The notes below the pieces were generated by a model that did not search any database, was not told the DNA's origin, and saw only the letters and a list, made by a program, of their open reading frames with translations. A stretch of 64,000 bases of DNA, from the NCBI RefSeq assembly GCF_020740795.1, contig NC_067282.1:126289132-126353131 (forward strand), written 5' to 3'. Shown here one piece after another: positions 39,746 to 52,605 of this stretch. The translations under genes were made by a program, and so were the position numbers. This DNA comes from Apus apus (lineage: Eukaryota > Chordata > Aves > Apodiformes > Apodidae). Each line of letters begins with the position of its first letter. The stretch's first letter is position 1.

Positions 39746-42700
39746 TGTATAGTTGTTGCCATCTGATTATATCATACAGACAAGTTAAAATTTTGAGGTC
39801 TTACTTAAAGAGGTCCTAAGCACCCTCGTCCCTGTGTCTTGACCATAAAATATTGCACTTTGGATAAGCTATTGCCGTGGGTGTTGTATACATATTTTCA
39901 GAGACATAAAGCCACTTCTTTAGAACAATCTTGCAATACACTAATCTTCAAGATACAGTCACCTTTAAGATGTGTTCAGCCAAGTGAAATGTATTGTGTA
40001 ATCAACCTAGTGCAGTGTAAACAAAAGTCTACATTCTTATAAATATCTGCTACAGGTATAACTTCCTATTTTTAAATAGTGAATTAATGCAAATTTAAAC
40101 AGCCCTAACAGGACAGACAAGGAGTTTAAAAAACATCACAAAACATTTCCACACTACAGAATATACACAGAATCCCAGCACCTTTTCCCTATTCTGCCCA
40201 AAACAGGTAAAAAATACTTAAAACAAGCTGTGAGTTTACAGATAAATTGCCCAAAACTATGCTATCATTTTAATATGTTATTTTTAAAAAAAATTTTACA
40301 GCTATCACAAACGGTCCTTGCTGTTCAGCATTGTTATGTACTGTACATACATATGGAGTCTAACTCAAAAAATCTAGCACTTAATAGCTGGTTCCTTGAT
40401 ACAAATAGGAGACAAAATTAAGACTTAGCAAAAAACAAAGGTTCTAAAAAATTTTCAGTTTTATGTCTAATTTGGTTCATTCATCTCACAAAGGTGAACT
40501 TGTAACCCATTCAGAATTTAAGAGCTGGAGAGAAATACACAAACTGTAAAGACTGACTGAATATTTGAAAGGTGAATTGCAGGCAAAACTGTTCAGAGGA
40601 GTTAGGGGCAAAAACAGCAGAGGGGTGACAGCCAACATAACTGTCTCCAAGGCTTGAATTTATTTTCCATTAATACGCAGTTGCTATGTACATGTGCATC
40701 AAGCCTTGCAAACCTATTGACTGATTAAAAATTTATTTTAAAATGTATTATTTATACCTTTTCTATTGTCCCATCATCTCTAACTTGAAAAGGAATTAAA
40801 TTAGTTTATTTGAAAATGTACTCAATTTATTAAAACATCTCCTAAAACTATCTCTTTTATTAAAACTATGTGCAATAAAGTGCACCATTATAGATATTTA
40901 ATAATTTTCCTTCCTCTAAAACTTTTTATTAGAAACTGTTTAAAATTCTTCTCACTGCCTGATAGTTATATCAAAACTTATTAAACCCACATTTTTCTGC
41001 CATTGCTAATGCTTTGAACAATCAATGCACTTCTTTACTAAACTTTGTATTAAAATTTCTTATTTTTCTCTCTCTATTTGACAGAAAATTTCTGGTCTGA
41101 CACTTCCTGTTTATTTTGTAGCACAACAGCCATTTCAAGCAAAATAGTCAAGCAGGGAGGAGGCACTTTTGGATTCTCTTGCTGACCAGCATTGGAATGA
41201 GGTCCTTGCCTTACACCTTCCCCAACACACCCTCATTTTCCACTCATTTTTATCAGCATCTTTTGTTCTCCATTGTTTTATGGCTCCCGTGACAACTTTA
41301 TACCAGCAGGAATTTCTCCAACAGGCTCAGACTTGGGTGCAGCCCCTTGCCCACTGCAGTCACATCAGGGGCCAGGGCACTAGTATTCCCCTCTCCCTTC
41401 CCCAAGCAAGGCAGAGACTTTGCACACCCCTGGGGCAACAAAACGAGGGGTCCTCTTGGGTTGGAGCAATGACAACATAGAGCTGAAGCTGGAGGAATTT
41501 TTAATGGTCAGCTATTTTTTTTCACCTTCTCTGCTTCTTCTTGTACATGACTTCTGCTCTCCTGGTGTATCCTCCAGCACCACTCTTCTCCTTTGTTGCT
41601 GTTCTCCTTTCTGCTGCAGACATGTGCTTTGATGACTGATCACACCCTCAGGCTTTGCTGGAGGGGGTTGGTGCAAGAGAAAAGGAAAAAACACGGGTTT
41701 GACTGCTTTGCAACCACATACTGACACATTTTAAATACCTGCAATTAGCAGTGCCCTTAGCTGGGGAGTTTCTAGTTAAAAAGAGAGATGGGGATGAAGA
41801 GGTTCTCCAAGGGCATGGTGGCTGTGCAGGGCATGGTAGGGACAAGGTTTTTGGTGAAAGCCCAAGGCAAGGGAAAAAATACCAAGTCAGGTGAAATCTA
41901 CCTTGAGACAGGGAATGAGGAAAATTTTCAGTTTCTTCTGTCTGGCCCCAGTCTGTCATTGGTCTTCAGCCTTGGAAAGATACAACATGAGCCAAGACAG
42001 GTTTATCTTTACAGCAACAGACTGTGTCTATACTGCGATTTTGAAGGAGAAGAGGCAGGGTAAGATGTGAAATGGGCTCAAGTCCAAATTCCAAAACAAG
42101 AGCCGAAGTTGCTTTATTGGGCTTGCATCATACCTTTACAGATGGCTTGAAGCAGAATAGCTCCACTTACTACAGCACAAATTGTTCATATGGCTGCAGA
42201 GGGACTATCTCTGGTTGTTTGTTACTGCTGTTCTGCTGCTAGTTACCACGCTTACAGTTATGTTATTGGGGAGAACAGTATTAACATTCTCCTCCATATA
42301 TTTTTTTTCATGTTTAATTCTAATCCACTAAAAGACCCTGGAGAGCAGCTCTGCAAAGGAACAGATGGATTTGGCCCAACATAACCAAGCACACAAGCAA
42401 GCCAAAGTGGAAAGCTGCAGTGGATATGAAACAAGACATTGCAAACCTGGGAAATTCCAACTTCCCAGGACTGACTTCAGCCAATGTGAAGATAGCTGGC
42501 CAGAAATCAGTTCTGTTTCCTGAAGAGCATCACCCTGATGAGATGCTCTTGTTCTGACCCACAACACAAACAGGGTCCTCCTCCTCTCCTAGTCTCACTG
42601 CCTTCTCGCCCACAGACTGTGTTGTCCTCTGAAACAGCTGGTAGCCTGTGGCATGGGGCTGGGATGCTGCAGAGACAGGGATACAAACCCGAGTCTCACC

Positions 42701-43569
42701 CAGGAGTGGCTACCCAATTAATCACTTTCTTTTAAGCCTGGATAACCCTTCTCAAAGAAAAAATAAAAATTAAAAATTAAAAAAGCTAGGACTAAGCACA
42801 TATGCATGGGATTTACACTCCCACAGCCTCTTCTTCAGGAGGCTGAAGCTTTTCTTAAACATAGTATTGTTGGAAAATAACTTGGAAATTCAGAATTATG
42901 TGGTTATTTTATGTAAGATGTACTCTGTATATATATATACAAGTTAAAATTGCAGTCAGAGAGACACACAATTAGTACCACAACCAGCACTGAGCAAGGA
43001 CATCCTGCAATATTTGTGTCAACAAGACAGTGTGGAAAAGTCCCCCTGTCCTCAACAGTGAATGACCATGAACTCCTAAACCTCCTTGTGCTACATCCAC
43101 AGAATATTTGCTGTGTTGGTGCTAACAGATACTCTCATCCAGCCCCGGATCCTGTCATCTTTACCATCAAACAGGAAAGGAGTACCTGTGAGGCTGTGGA
43201 GCAGCACACTTGTGAGATAGGTAGGGCATGCTTCTAAGACACAACATATTTTGACACAAATATGCACATATGCAAACATTGAACCAGCTGGTAGTCATTG
43301 TAACTGTTGTTACATTGGCTCCTGTGAGCATGTAAAGAAGCCTGATGCAAGCTGACTGTGATTTGGAAAGCAGATGAAGCTGCCAGGTTGATACTATCCC
43401 CTGGTTTGCTTGGAAAGACTGCCACCATACCAGAGAGGCTGTCACAGAAGCATGATTGGTGGAAAGTTCTCAGCAATGAGGTCCTCACAAACGTCCTCAG
43501 TGATGCCAACACTGTGCTTGCTGAGAGCACCTAACTACCTCACAATATAAACAGACGATAACCACAGAG
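39746..43569. other. Intergenic, nothing recognised
   Basis: 3.8 kb, AT-rich at the left. No gene recognised. A TATATA run lies near 42.93 kb. Confidence 0.45.
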
Positions 43570-43660
43570 AAACAAGTTGGAAAAGACCACAATGCTCATC
43601 TGGTCCAATGGCAGAGGATTATAAACCAGAAGAAAATATTTCTTCCTCTCCATGAAAACA
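43570..43660 (-). repeat. Possible short CR1 3' fragment
   Basis: Plus strand AGTTGGAAAAGACCACAATG followed by TCATCTGGTCCAA resembles the complemented CR1 3' UTR. Confidence 0.4.
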
Positions 43661-45650
43661 AAACAAAACAAAACAAACAGCAAATAACACACACAAGGGA
43701 GAAAAAAAATAATTAAAAAAAAATCCACCACACAGAGCAGAAAGGCACAAAGCAGAGATCTGGTCTACACTGGTATAGAGTCTGCATCCTTGTAGCTGAT
43801 GGCAGCTACTGTTGCAGTCATATTGGTGCAAGCAACAGGTGCATCAAAACCACCTCTACCACCAACTGTGTTTGTCTTCAAATGAAGTTTGCTTTGGTTA
43901 CTGGCCAGAGACTGCTACAGGTCACACAGAAAATTCATAAAGAGTCATGAAGGAAAAAATGCAGGGACATGAGAATGTAAAATGGTGGGGCATCTGGAAA
44001 AAAATAAACAGAAAACACTGCAGGAGTCAAATAAAAGTGAACAGAGAATAAAATTAACAGGAAAAATGCAGGAGATAAGTAAAAGCCAGTAAAAGAGAGA
44101 ACAAGAACATGCAGAAAAACCTGAGGGGATATCAGAGATGGACCAGGCATAGGAGGCTCCCCTGGAACACCATGCTTCCATCCTGATTGTGTGAAAGGAA
44201 GAAAGTGCTAGTCCCCATGCTAGGAGACTCACTCATACCATGCACAGAGAAGACAGACCAGAAGAGCATGACAGGTGGTGGAGGGGAAGGAAATCCTTCT
44301 CCTAGTTCAGTGGAATTCTTTAATCCTTGCCAGCCTGGCTTCTGGCACATACCCCAGTCCTGCTGGAAACTGTTAGCAACAACAGCATCCTAAAGCAGAG
44401 GAAGTTTAGCCTCGTTTCATAGTCTGTTTGCTTCCCAGGTTAACAAACCTTCCAGGAGCTCAGGCCGTGTAACTTCATGCCTGAAGGTACATGGCTACCT
44501 CTTGCTACCCTGCAGATTAAAGTCTTCAGAACCCATTTTAGCCGAGTACCTTATTTGCACAGGAAATTTCCCCTAGCCATGGCATTTACAGTACAGACTA
44601 GTGGAAACTCTAGTGCATGAGTCAGTTATCTGTAGCACAAATTGCAAAAACCGCACCCACGAAGAATGCGAATACCCTGCAACAAAGGCAGGAACTGGTA
44701 ACTGTGTCATGCTGAAACACAAACGAAGAGGAGTAAATCTCAGCTGCCAGTGAGAACAGAACAGCTGATTCAACACCTCTGCAAGATTTGTAGTGGCACG
44801 TTCAGTCTTTGCTTTGCAAAAAGATAGTCACAGTCTGCCATGTCACCCTAAAAAGGGTGATAACCACTCTCTCTGTGCAAACAAGCAAAGATGTGCATTT
44901 TGGACCAATTAATGATGTCAATGTAAATACTAATTTATAGAGGTTGTGTCTGGGACTTGCTGCCAGCAACAGAAATCATGGCAGAAACACAGGTTCAGGT
45001 GAGTGCTGTGAGCCTGAAGAAGAGAAATCAAGCAAGGGAAGAGCAGAATGGCACAAAAAAAAAGTTGTGCAGCAGGGAAAGCTATGTCTTCAAGCTTTTA
45101 TTTGGATACAAAATAAGTAAATTGAATTTCCTGGATTTATGTGCTGTCACAGTTGATATCACTGCATGTATTGTTCAGTTTCACTACACTCTCTGGGTGT
45201 CTTGTGGCAGTACCTGAAATTGTCCTCTCAGGAACAGCCTTCAGGAGCCAATTATGTTATGAATTAATAAGTAAAGCAAGAGAAGTATAAAGGAAGAAAG
45301 CTCATGCCACTAAATTCCCCAAGAAGTTATGCATCTGACTGTGGTTGACAGTGCTATGAGAGAAAATGCACTGCATTCCCTCTTCCAAGGAGGGACTTCT
45401 TAATCTGGATGATGTTTCCCCTTTTATCCTTTCCCTCAGCTGCTATCCCTTTCCCCAAAAAGCTCTTGTTTTGAGGCATGAAAAAAATTGTGTGGGAAGT
45501 GAGACCCAAGTTTGTTAAAGACCTCTGCAGTCCAAGCCTCCTTCATGCTATGAATGGAGCAGCACTATGGAGATTCGTGTCCATGATGCCTAGCAAGCCG
45601 GTAACCAAGAGGAATTTCTCAGTAGCTGAGGCAGGGAATAGTTCACGAAC
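43661..45650. other. Intergenic with one exon-like start
   Basis: No recognisable gene. At 44978-44998 a 21-nt open segment beginning with ATG ends at a strong donor; see findings. Confidence 0.4.
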
Positions 45651-46190
45651 CCGCCAGCTGGACATCTCCTGGGATCTGCTGCCGAGAGACGGCAGGCGGG
45701 AGGCAGGGAAGCTCCCGGGGCCAACCTCCGCTGTCTCTCAGAAGGCGCTAGGGCACCCGGCACTGTCACACCAAGCCCACCGGGCCCCCTCTCATTCGGT
45801 ACCACCCTGCCCTGCCCAGAAGGGGCAGTAATTAGGCGGGTAACCTACCCCGTCTCAGCTGGCTGCCCCTGCCTTGCCCAGTCCTTATCCTTCCCCGGGA
45901 AGCCGTCAGCTCCCAGCCCCCTCACCGGCTCTGCTTTCAGCCCACCTCGCTTGCCATAAACTCAGCGATGACGAGGGTAGCATCTGCCCTGAAAACGCCG
46001 TGGCCGCCCCCAGAGCCCGGCGGGCGGACAGCCCTGGCCCCGCGGCCGGCCGGGGACCCCCGCGTCCCTCCCGCAGCAGCTGTCTGCTGCCCCTCGGTGG
46101 CCGCCCGAGCCTGGAGCAGGGGGCAGCGGGGGGACATGCCCCCTGCCACCACCTCCTCCATTCAACTTCCCCACGACCTTCTCAGAAACT
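45650..46190. promoter_or_regulatory. Orphan CpG island
   Basis: About 540 bp, very GC-rich with many CpGs (for example the run around 46010-46090), in otherwise AT-rich intergenic DNA. Open frames on both strands are composition effects; no protein family is recognised. Could be a promoter of a non-coding RNA or a regulatory element for NANOG 8 kb downstream. No gene was found next to it. Confidence 0.5.
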
Positions 46191-49100
46191 TGCCCTCCCG
46201 GGCCCCTGCATGCTCTAGCTTCTCAGAAGTGACCTGCTTGAAAAATGCTGATCTCGGTGACCTTCTCCACCCCTTCACCATCCCTGTGTCCCAGGACCGT
46301 CTCTCCTTACATCAGGGCCATAGTCACCGAGCCTGGGTAGGCTGCAAGCCTTGGGGCTGGTCTGCAGAGTGGATTACCACTCTCTTTTCAGCTGTGAGAT
46401 GGAACTGCTTGCATAAAGCAGAAACCGACTGAGAGCTGCTCTCTCGATCAGTGCAGTTATTTGGACTAATGTGAAGTGACTCACTCTCTGCCTGAAATGG
46501 TGCTCCCTTGGGGGTTTGAAGGAGTTCAAGCACCAGATACGGCCAGGATGTCCCTCTCCCTGGGCAGCAGCACAAGGCAGACACACATGAGGGAAGTGCC
46601 ACAGCTGTCTTTTGGGTTAGGGGGTAGCCAGCTTCCATGCTGCCCTGCTGCCGGGGGGCATCCATTCCAGCAACCCGGCAAAGGTCTGTGGAAGAAGCTG
46701 TCTTAACACGTGTGCGACAAGCCCAAACAGCCTCCTGCCCCACTCTGTGCTGTGCCTGTGGCACAGAAAGCAGCAGTGTCACAGCCTTCACAGTCACAGC
46801 CTAAATATAAACAGCAGCTGAGCAGGAGACCTTGTTGGCATGTGCTCCTCAGGCCAGATCTTTACCTTTTCTAGGCCTAAATATGTAAGATGTCAAAAAC
46901 ACATGGATCAGCTGATGCTAGCTTCAGGCCTGGAAGGACCTCCAGACCGGCACAAATCCTTGTCCCTCAATTTCCTGGCATGGGGGGTAAAACAAAAAAA
47001 GTAATAGCAGTTACCCAGTGATATGTGTGACCTGCTGAGAGTGGGATGGGAAGATGGGAAGCGACCTGTTTGTGGGAAGAGAATAGTTAGGACTGTATTT
47101 CCTTCTGTCAGCTATACTGAGGAGATGATACTGTGTTATTTTCAGTCCTTCCCCATACCTGATAATTTAGGTCATGCCAAACCAGGCTACTGGTAGATCA
47201 TTTTGCCACAGAACTACCCAATGTAATTGCATTGCATTTGCTTGCACCGGGTGCAGCTGGTGGACACATCAGAGATCAGACCTCCAGCTGGGGGCAGCAC
47301 AGGGGTTCACAGAAGAGGCGGGTATTGATAGAAGCCGAAATCTTCAGCTTTTAGTGTCAACATCCTGTCTGTGAATTGCAGTGGTTGACGAGAGATTATT
47401 TACATCCAGCTTGACCATTTCTGCTACACGGGTGGAGAAATTTGGTGGGTACAGTAAGTGAAGAGTGACAGCCGAAACGTTACTGTATCAGAGGGCCCAG
47501 CTAGATCACAAGTCAACACAAAAAATCATGCAACACTCTGCAAGGGTATTTTGCATCTGCAGGCTCTCTGACACTATTATTAGGCTGTTTACAACTATAG
47601 TAAAGCAACTCAGTCATGAGTGGGGTTAAGCAAAGGTGTTCTCAGGCCTGTTTTAGCCCCAGAGTTTGCATGAAGGACACAATTGAGGTTAGAAGAGGAA
47701 TTTTTAACAAGATGTTGTTTCCAACACAGACAGTCATGGTTGCTCCTTCTCCTTCAGGACTAAGCTATGCTGGGGAAGCATTTTTGTTTTGTCACAGCAG
47801 AGTTTGAGGGTCTGGAGTTCTGTATCTTTTCCTGACCTTGCAGTCTTGGAAGAGATGCAGTTGACAACAGAGTCTCCTGGATTCCTTGTTTGCTGTCCCA
47901 AAAGATGTGCTTTCACAGCCTACTGTGATCTGGTTCTCCACATACTGTCTTAGGGAGATGAAGTACAGATAATTTTTACCTTTAAGCCACTAACTGATAT
48001 CAATGTTCTGTTCCCCTCTCCAGCCTCCAGCCTTCACTGGATTAAATTCCTAGACAAATGACATGCAGTTAAAAAAGCTACAGCCTCACACTGTTGGTCT
48101 CCGTCTCTTTTTCTTCCCACCTCAGCCAAGTCGGCCATCTAAATATTATTAAACAAAAGCAGGTAAATTTCTTTCTTCCTCAATCCCAGACAACATTCAC
48201 TTGCAGATCCCATTCCACAGCCCTGGGCTTCAGCGGCTCTACCATTCAGATGTAGAGCAGGTGCCAGCCAGGGAGCCTCACACCGTGACACTTGCTAATC
48301 GTTCACTAATTCATGTGCAAGAGCCAGTCCCGGAGAACAGGAGAGGGTGGGCAGGTGGGGGTGAGGGCTAGGCAATGTGGGGATCCCTGTCTCAAACCCC
48401 GACAGATCTGAAAGATGAGCACCATTTTTCCTAATCCCAGCCTTCCCTGTAATTAGACACTTGCCTCACAAATGATCTGTTCTTATGGGGATTTTCGAGT
48501 GTTTAGAAAATCCAGATAGCACAGAATGGGCACAGTGACCTGCCTGAAAACTATGTGCTAACTTGGAAGATCTTGATTAGAGGGATGTTTTAGCAGCACT
48601 TGCAAACTGCGTGCCCACTTATGACCTGCACAATTGTAATTAGTCATCCATTTGGCATGTAATCCTCATTAGGTCTGTTATGATATGCACGAACAGTGGT
48701 GAAATACGTGAGATCAGCCTCAGATGAGGTATGTGGAAGAAAGCAGGTGCCACAATACACAGTGAACTGGAGAGTCTTCAATACGCATGGAATCTACCTA
48801 CTGCTTCCTTGCCCCATTCGAACCAAAGGCTCTGGCACCAGTGGATTTTGCAGGGGCTTTTTCCCCTCAGTGAGCTGTAGGAAGCTGTCCCCGCTAGAAT
48901 GGAGAAGGTGAGCAAAGAAGCCTCAAGAGAAAAAAAGAGCTTCCATTTAATTTCAAAGTTCATAAGCAGTGTTTGTTTTGGGAGCAGAAGACAAACAGCC
49001 TGACACAGAGCATCTTTTTGGAGCAGGGGGAGGTGACTCATGTCTAGAGTCACACAGGGCCTTCCTACACGGAGAAGAACAGGACTTGCGATTCCATCTG

Positions 49101-50034
49101 GTGGTGGAAATGGCAGAAGGCATTTGAACACAGTTGTGTCTATGTTGTTTGGTTTTAGTAAGAGGACATCTAAACAAGCCCATAGGAAAAACCACTGTAG
49201 CTAAATGGAGAGGGGAGAATTCGAGCAGAAAGGATGCTTGCGAGGTTATTTTCCTAATATGCAAAATCTCTCAATCTTCCCCAGACTTGGCGCAATCCTG
49301 TCTCAAAGCTGTGGTGCTCCCCTTGGAGAAACTATTCCATATTCCACTTGATGGGCACTGGTAGGGAATGTTTCTTAAAATGAGTGCTTTCAACTATAGC
49401 ACTCCAGCATCATGTGCACGGCAGGCATCGATGAAAGGTCAGTAAAGAACAGACCCTTCAAACCCTAGGAACTGGCTCACCTGCTTCCAACCTGTTTTTT
49501 GACACTCAGCTTTCTTGCCTTTTCAAGGAGTGGCTTGGTTTTGTGCCATGGCTCCTCTGTCCCAGTTTGCCTCTCTGCTGCTAACAAAGGGCTACATTAT
49601 CCAGCAGTTCTCAGGTGATTGACAGACTGGGTTGTTAAAAGGAGGAAGAAGTTTTGTCCTTTTCTTGACCAGCTCCCCTAAAGAGTCAAGAGAAGGGAAA
49701 ACTGTATTTTAATATGAATGAGTGTCTAATTTTTGTTATTCTTTCCTGTCTGCCTTCCTTCCACATCTTGGGTCCACACTGTGAGCTGTGACCACCGCTA
49801 CAGGGGGTAGGATCTCCGGAGCCAAGTGCTGGGAGAGTTCTGAGGGCTTTCTCCTATGCCTAACTTGAGAAATGTTCAATTAAAAAAAAAAAATTAAAAA
49901 AAAAATCAAAGTGCCTGCTTGGGAGAAATGCCAGGGAAGCTCAACAGATTAGGGATTTCTTCAGGGTGGGATCTCCACCTTCCTTCCACATGTACAACCC
50001 TGACAGAGGGTGATGAAACAGGGTTGCAGCCATA
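46191..50034. other. Intergenic, unique sequence
   Basis: 3.8 kb without recognised repeats or genes. The 48.26-48.70 kb part is repeat-free and rich in TAATT-type homeodomain words. Confidence 0.45.
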
Positions 50035-50583
50035 TGTGTAGTTTGTGAGACGCTTAACCTAGAAAATAGTAGTGCTGAGGTAAGCTCTGTGAAGATAACC
50101 ACAAGAACGTAACTCTAAAGATAACTGGACTTAAACACAGAACAAGATGACCCAGCAAGCAAGACCAGCAATTAATCACAGGAACAAGATGCCCCAGCAA
50201 GCAAGACCAGCAAGGACTGGGCCCTTTGGCTAAGTTCACCGAAAGGACACGGTGAGGAACATGAAGAAGATGAAGTAAACGACCACCAGAGGTCTTCAAG
50301 ACTACATAGAGCCAAAAGTGCATTTGCACGTGTAGGTGAGACAGTATAGTAATGATTTATTGGAAAGTCATGAATATGTAAAAGAGCACTCGTATTTCTA
50401 ATGAATATGCATATGGTTTGTTTGGGAACAAAGCCAGCCTGGTGTGCATGGAGTGAGGAGAGATCCCTCACACACCCGGCGCCGCAATAAAGAATAACTC
50501 CTTAACAGTGACTCATTGCTGTGTTAAATTCTCTGCGAGGATTTCTGTCTACCCGGGAAACCTCTGAGAGGCGATGGGGCTCA
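50035..50583 (+). mobile_element. Solo LTR with internal U3 duplication
   Basis: About 549 bp placed between TGTGTAG and GGGGCTCA. Contains two near-identical copies of a segment starting AACAAGATG and continuing CCCAGCAAGCAAGACCAGCA (about 50142 and 50184), then CGCAATAAAG (about 50484) and a U5-like run ending gaggcgatggggctca. No internal ERV genes. The flanks GCCATA and GGCCAT are suggestive but not a clean duplication. Confidence 0.5.
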
Positions 50584-52314
50584 GGCCATGGCTCGCTGTT
50601 CACTAATACCAAGCCTACGTGAACATGAACAGAATGACACAGCGACACTCAGTGACACTTCAGTGTATTCATCAAAACACAGATTACTCAGGTTTGGGAA
50701 AGCTACAGGAGGACAGAGGAGCACCTAATTTGAGACAAACTTTGCCACTATAACATTACTCTGCTGATGAAAACAAATATAGCAGTGCACTGAGGCAGGA
50801 ACCCATAGCATTTCCTACCCAGTGGTATGGGCTCCAAAGCTTGATTTACAGGATTGGTTAGCTGCTCCTTCCCCAGCTCCAATCTGTGTAAGTTGTCTTT
50901 GCTTCATTCCAACTCAAAGTTGAGCTCCAGCCCTCTGAAAGTAGTGAAGCCACTGACACTCATGGGGGTTCCTTTGCAGGGCGGAACTTCCTGGATGAAA
51001 ACATCTTCCGGGCATGGTCCTGTCTCACCTGTGCTTAGGTCAAGATTGCTTTTAGACATGAGCTTCTATCTGTGCTGTTGAAGGCCTATGGAAAAGCCTT
51101 GTTAGCGCATGCTTCACCCCGTGAGTGGTTACCTTCACTTCCAAACACTTCATGAGCCAACCTACGCTCACTCGTCTGACAGACACTCCACAGGATTAGG
51201 TACATAATGAACTGAGAACTGCAAAAGGTGGGGTGGCCACAGCATGAAGGAAGAGTGGGACAAAACCTTGGGCAAAAAAAACTCAAATTGCTGCAGCTAT
51301 TTGGCCCAATTGGGAAGAGCAGAGCTTGACTAGATGTGAACTGTGTTGTTGTTCCAGCTGAAAACAGCTCCAAAAGAAACATAAGTGGATACTTGTATCC
51401 GTTCTGTGAGTCATTCCCAACATGTATTTTTAAAACTACAGCGGCGCTGGACATTCATGGGCAGTATACCCAGTTCGCAGGGTGATGGTGCCGTGGCACA
51501 GATGTCCCAGACACAGCACTCTGAGGAACCTCTCAGACATCTACATCATGCTTCCCATGTGCCTGTACGACTTCTGTATTAACATCCCCAAGATGCTTTT
51601 ATGTGTAGCATTTACTTGAGGGGAAATAACTGGGTTTCTTTTCCTAAATAAATTATTTCTTTAGATGATATTATTTTATATACCAAGGCAAGTCTTATTT
51701 CTCTCACAAAGCCATAAAAAAATCGATATATATTTGGTCATCTGATTAGAGCTATGCTTGGGTAGAGAGACTGAACTATCCTAACAGGAAGGGGATATAT
51801 GGAAAAGAAAGATTTGGTGGTCAAAACATTAAAAGAAAAAAAAAAAAAAAGGAAAAAAAAAATGGAAGACGAGTGGAATAAGAAATCAAAAGATGGACAA
51901 AAATGGAGGGCAGGGGGTGTAGAAGGGAAATTAAATCAGTTCCATGCACAATATAAAGCTATAAAGCAGGTTTGTCTCTGGGAGCGAATCTGATCCATGA
52001 CTGAAAATACGTATATATACATATACATACATATATATATGAAAATTTGCAAACTATGAGCAGCTGTACTGTGTTCTGTGTTTTCAAACACATGCTCACA
52101 ATTCCCCGAGGGAGGATTTGAAGGTGGAGGTGGTGTTATTCCAGCTGTAAAATGCAAATCCCTCTGCCACGGGTGTCCCCCGAAAGCCATGTCTCCCCCG
52201 TATGCCTGAGGGGTTCCTGCAGCCTGTCAGACGGCTGGCAGTGCCTCCTGGAGCCTCCAGTGCTAAGCTGCAGGGTCTCCAGCCTGCTGCCCTTGCCAAT
52301 AGTAAGCAGCAAGG
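50584..52314. other. Intergenic, nothing recognised
   Basis: Unique sequence with an A-rich run (51.83-51.86 kb) and a TATATG-type low-complexity run (52.00-52.04 kb). Confidence 0.45.
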
Positions 52315-52605
52315 TGGGTGTTGAGCTCTTCTCTCAAGTAACAAGAAATAAAACAAGAGGAAATGGCCTGAAGTTGTGCCAGGAAAAGTTTAGACTGGAT
52401 ATTTGGAAAAGATCTCTGCTCCGAAAGGGCACTGGAACAGGCTGCCCAGGGAAGTGGTGGAGTCACCATCCCCAGAGGTACTTAAAAGATGTGTTCGTGT
52501 CGTGCTTATGGACATGGTTTTAGTGATGGACTTGGCAGTGTGCTAGGTTACCACTTGGACTTGATCTTAAAGGTCTTTTGCAACCAAAAGGACTCTATTA
52601 TTCTA
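52315..52605 (+). repeat. CR1 LINE 3' fragment
   Basis: Shows the CR1 C-terminal block (GGAAATGGCCTGAAGTTGTG, GGCACTGGAACAGGCTGCCC) and a tail ending GATCTTAAAGGTCTTTTGCA then ctattattctatc. Confidence 0.88.

Noticed and set aside
45874-46432. Two overlapping proline/arginine/alanine-rich frames
   Set aside because: Composition effect of the CpG island; both strands and several frames are open at once.
46324-46797. 157-residue open frame on the minus strand next to the CpG island
   Set aside because: No motif and no conserved-looking splice structure.
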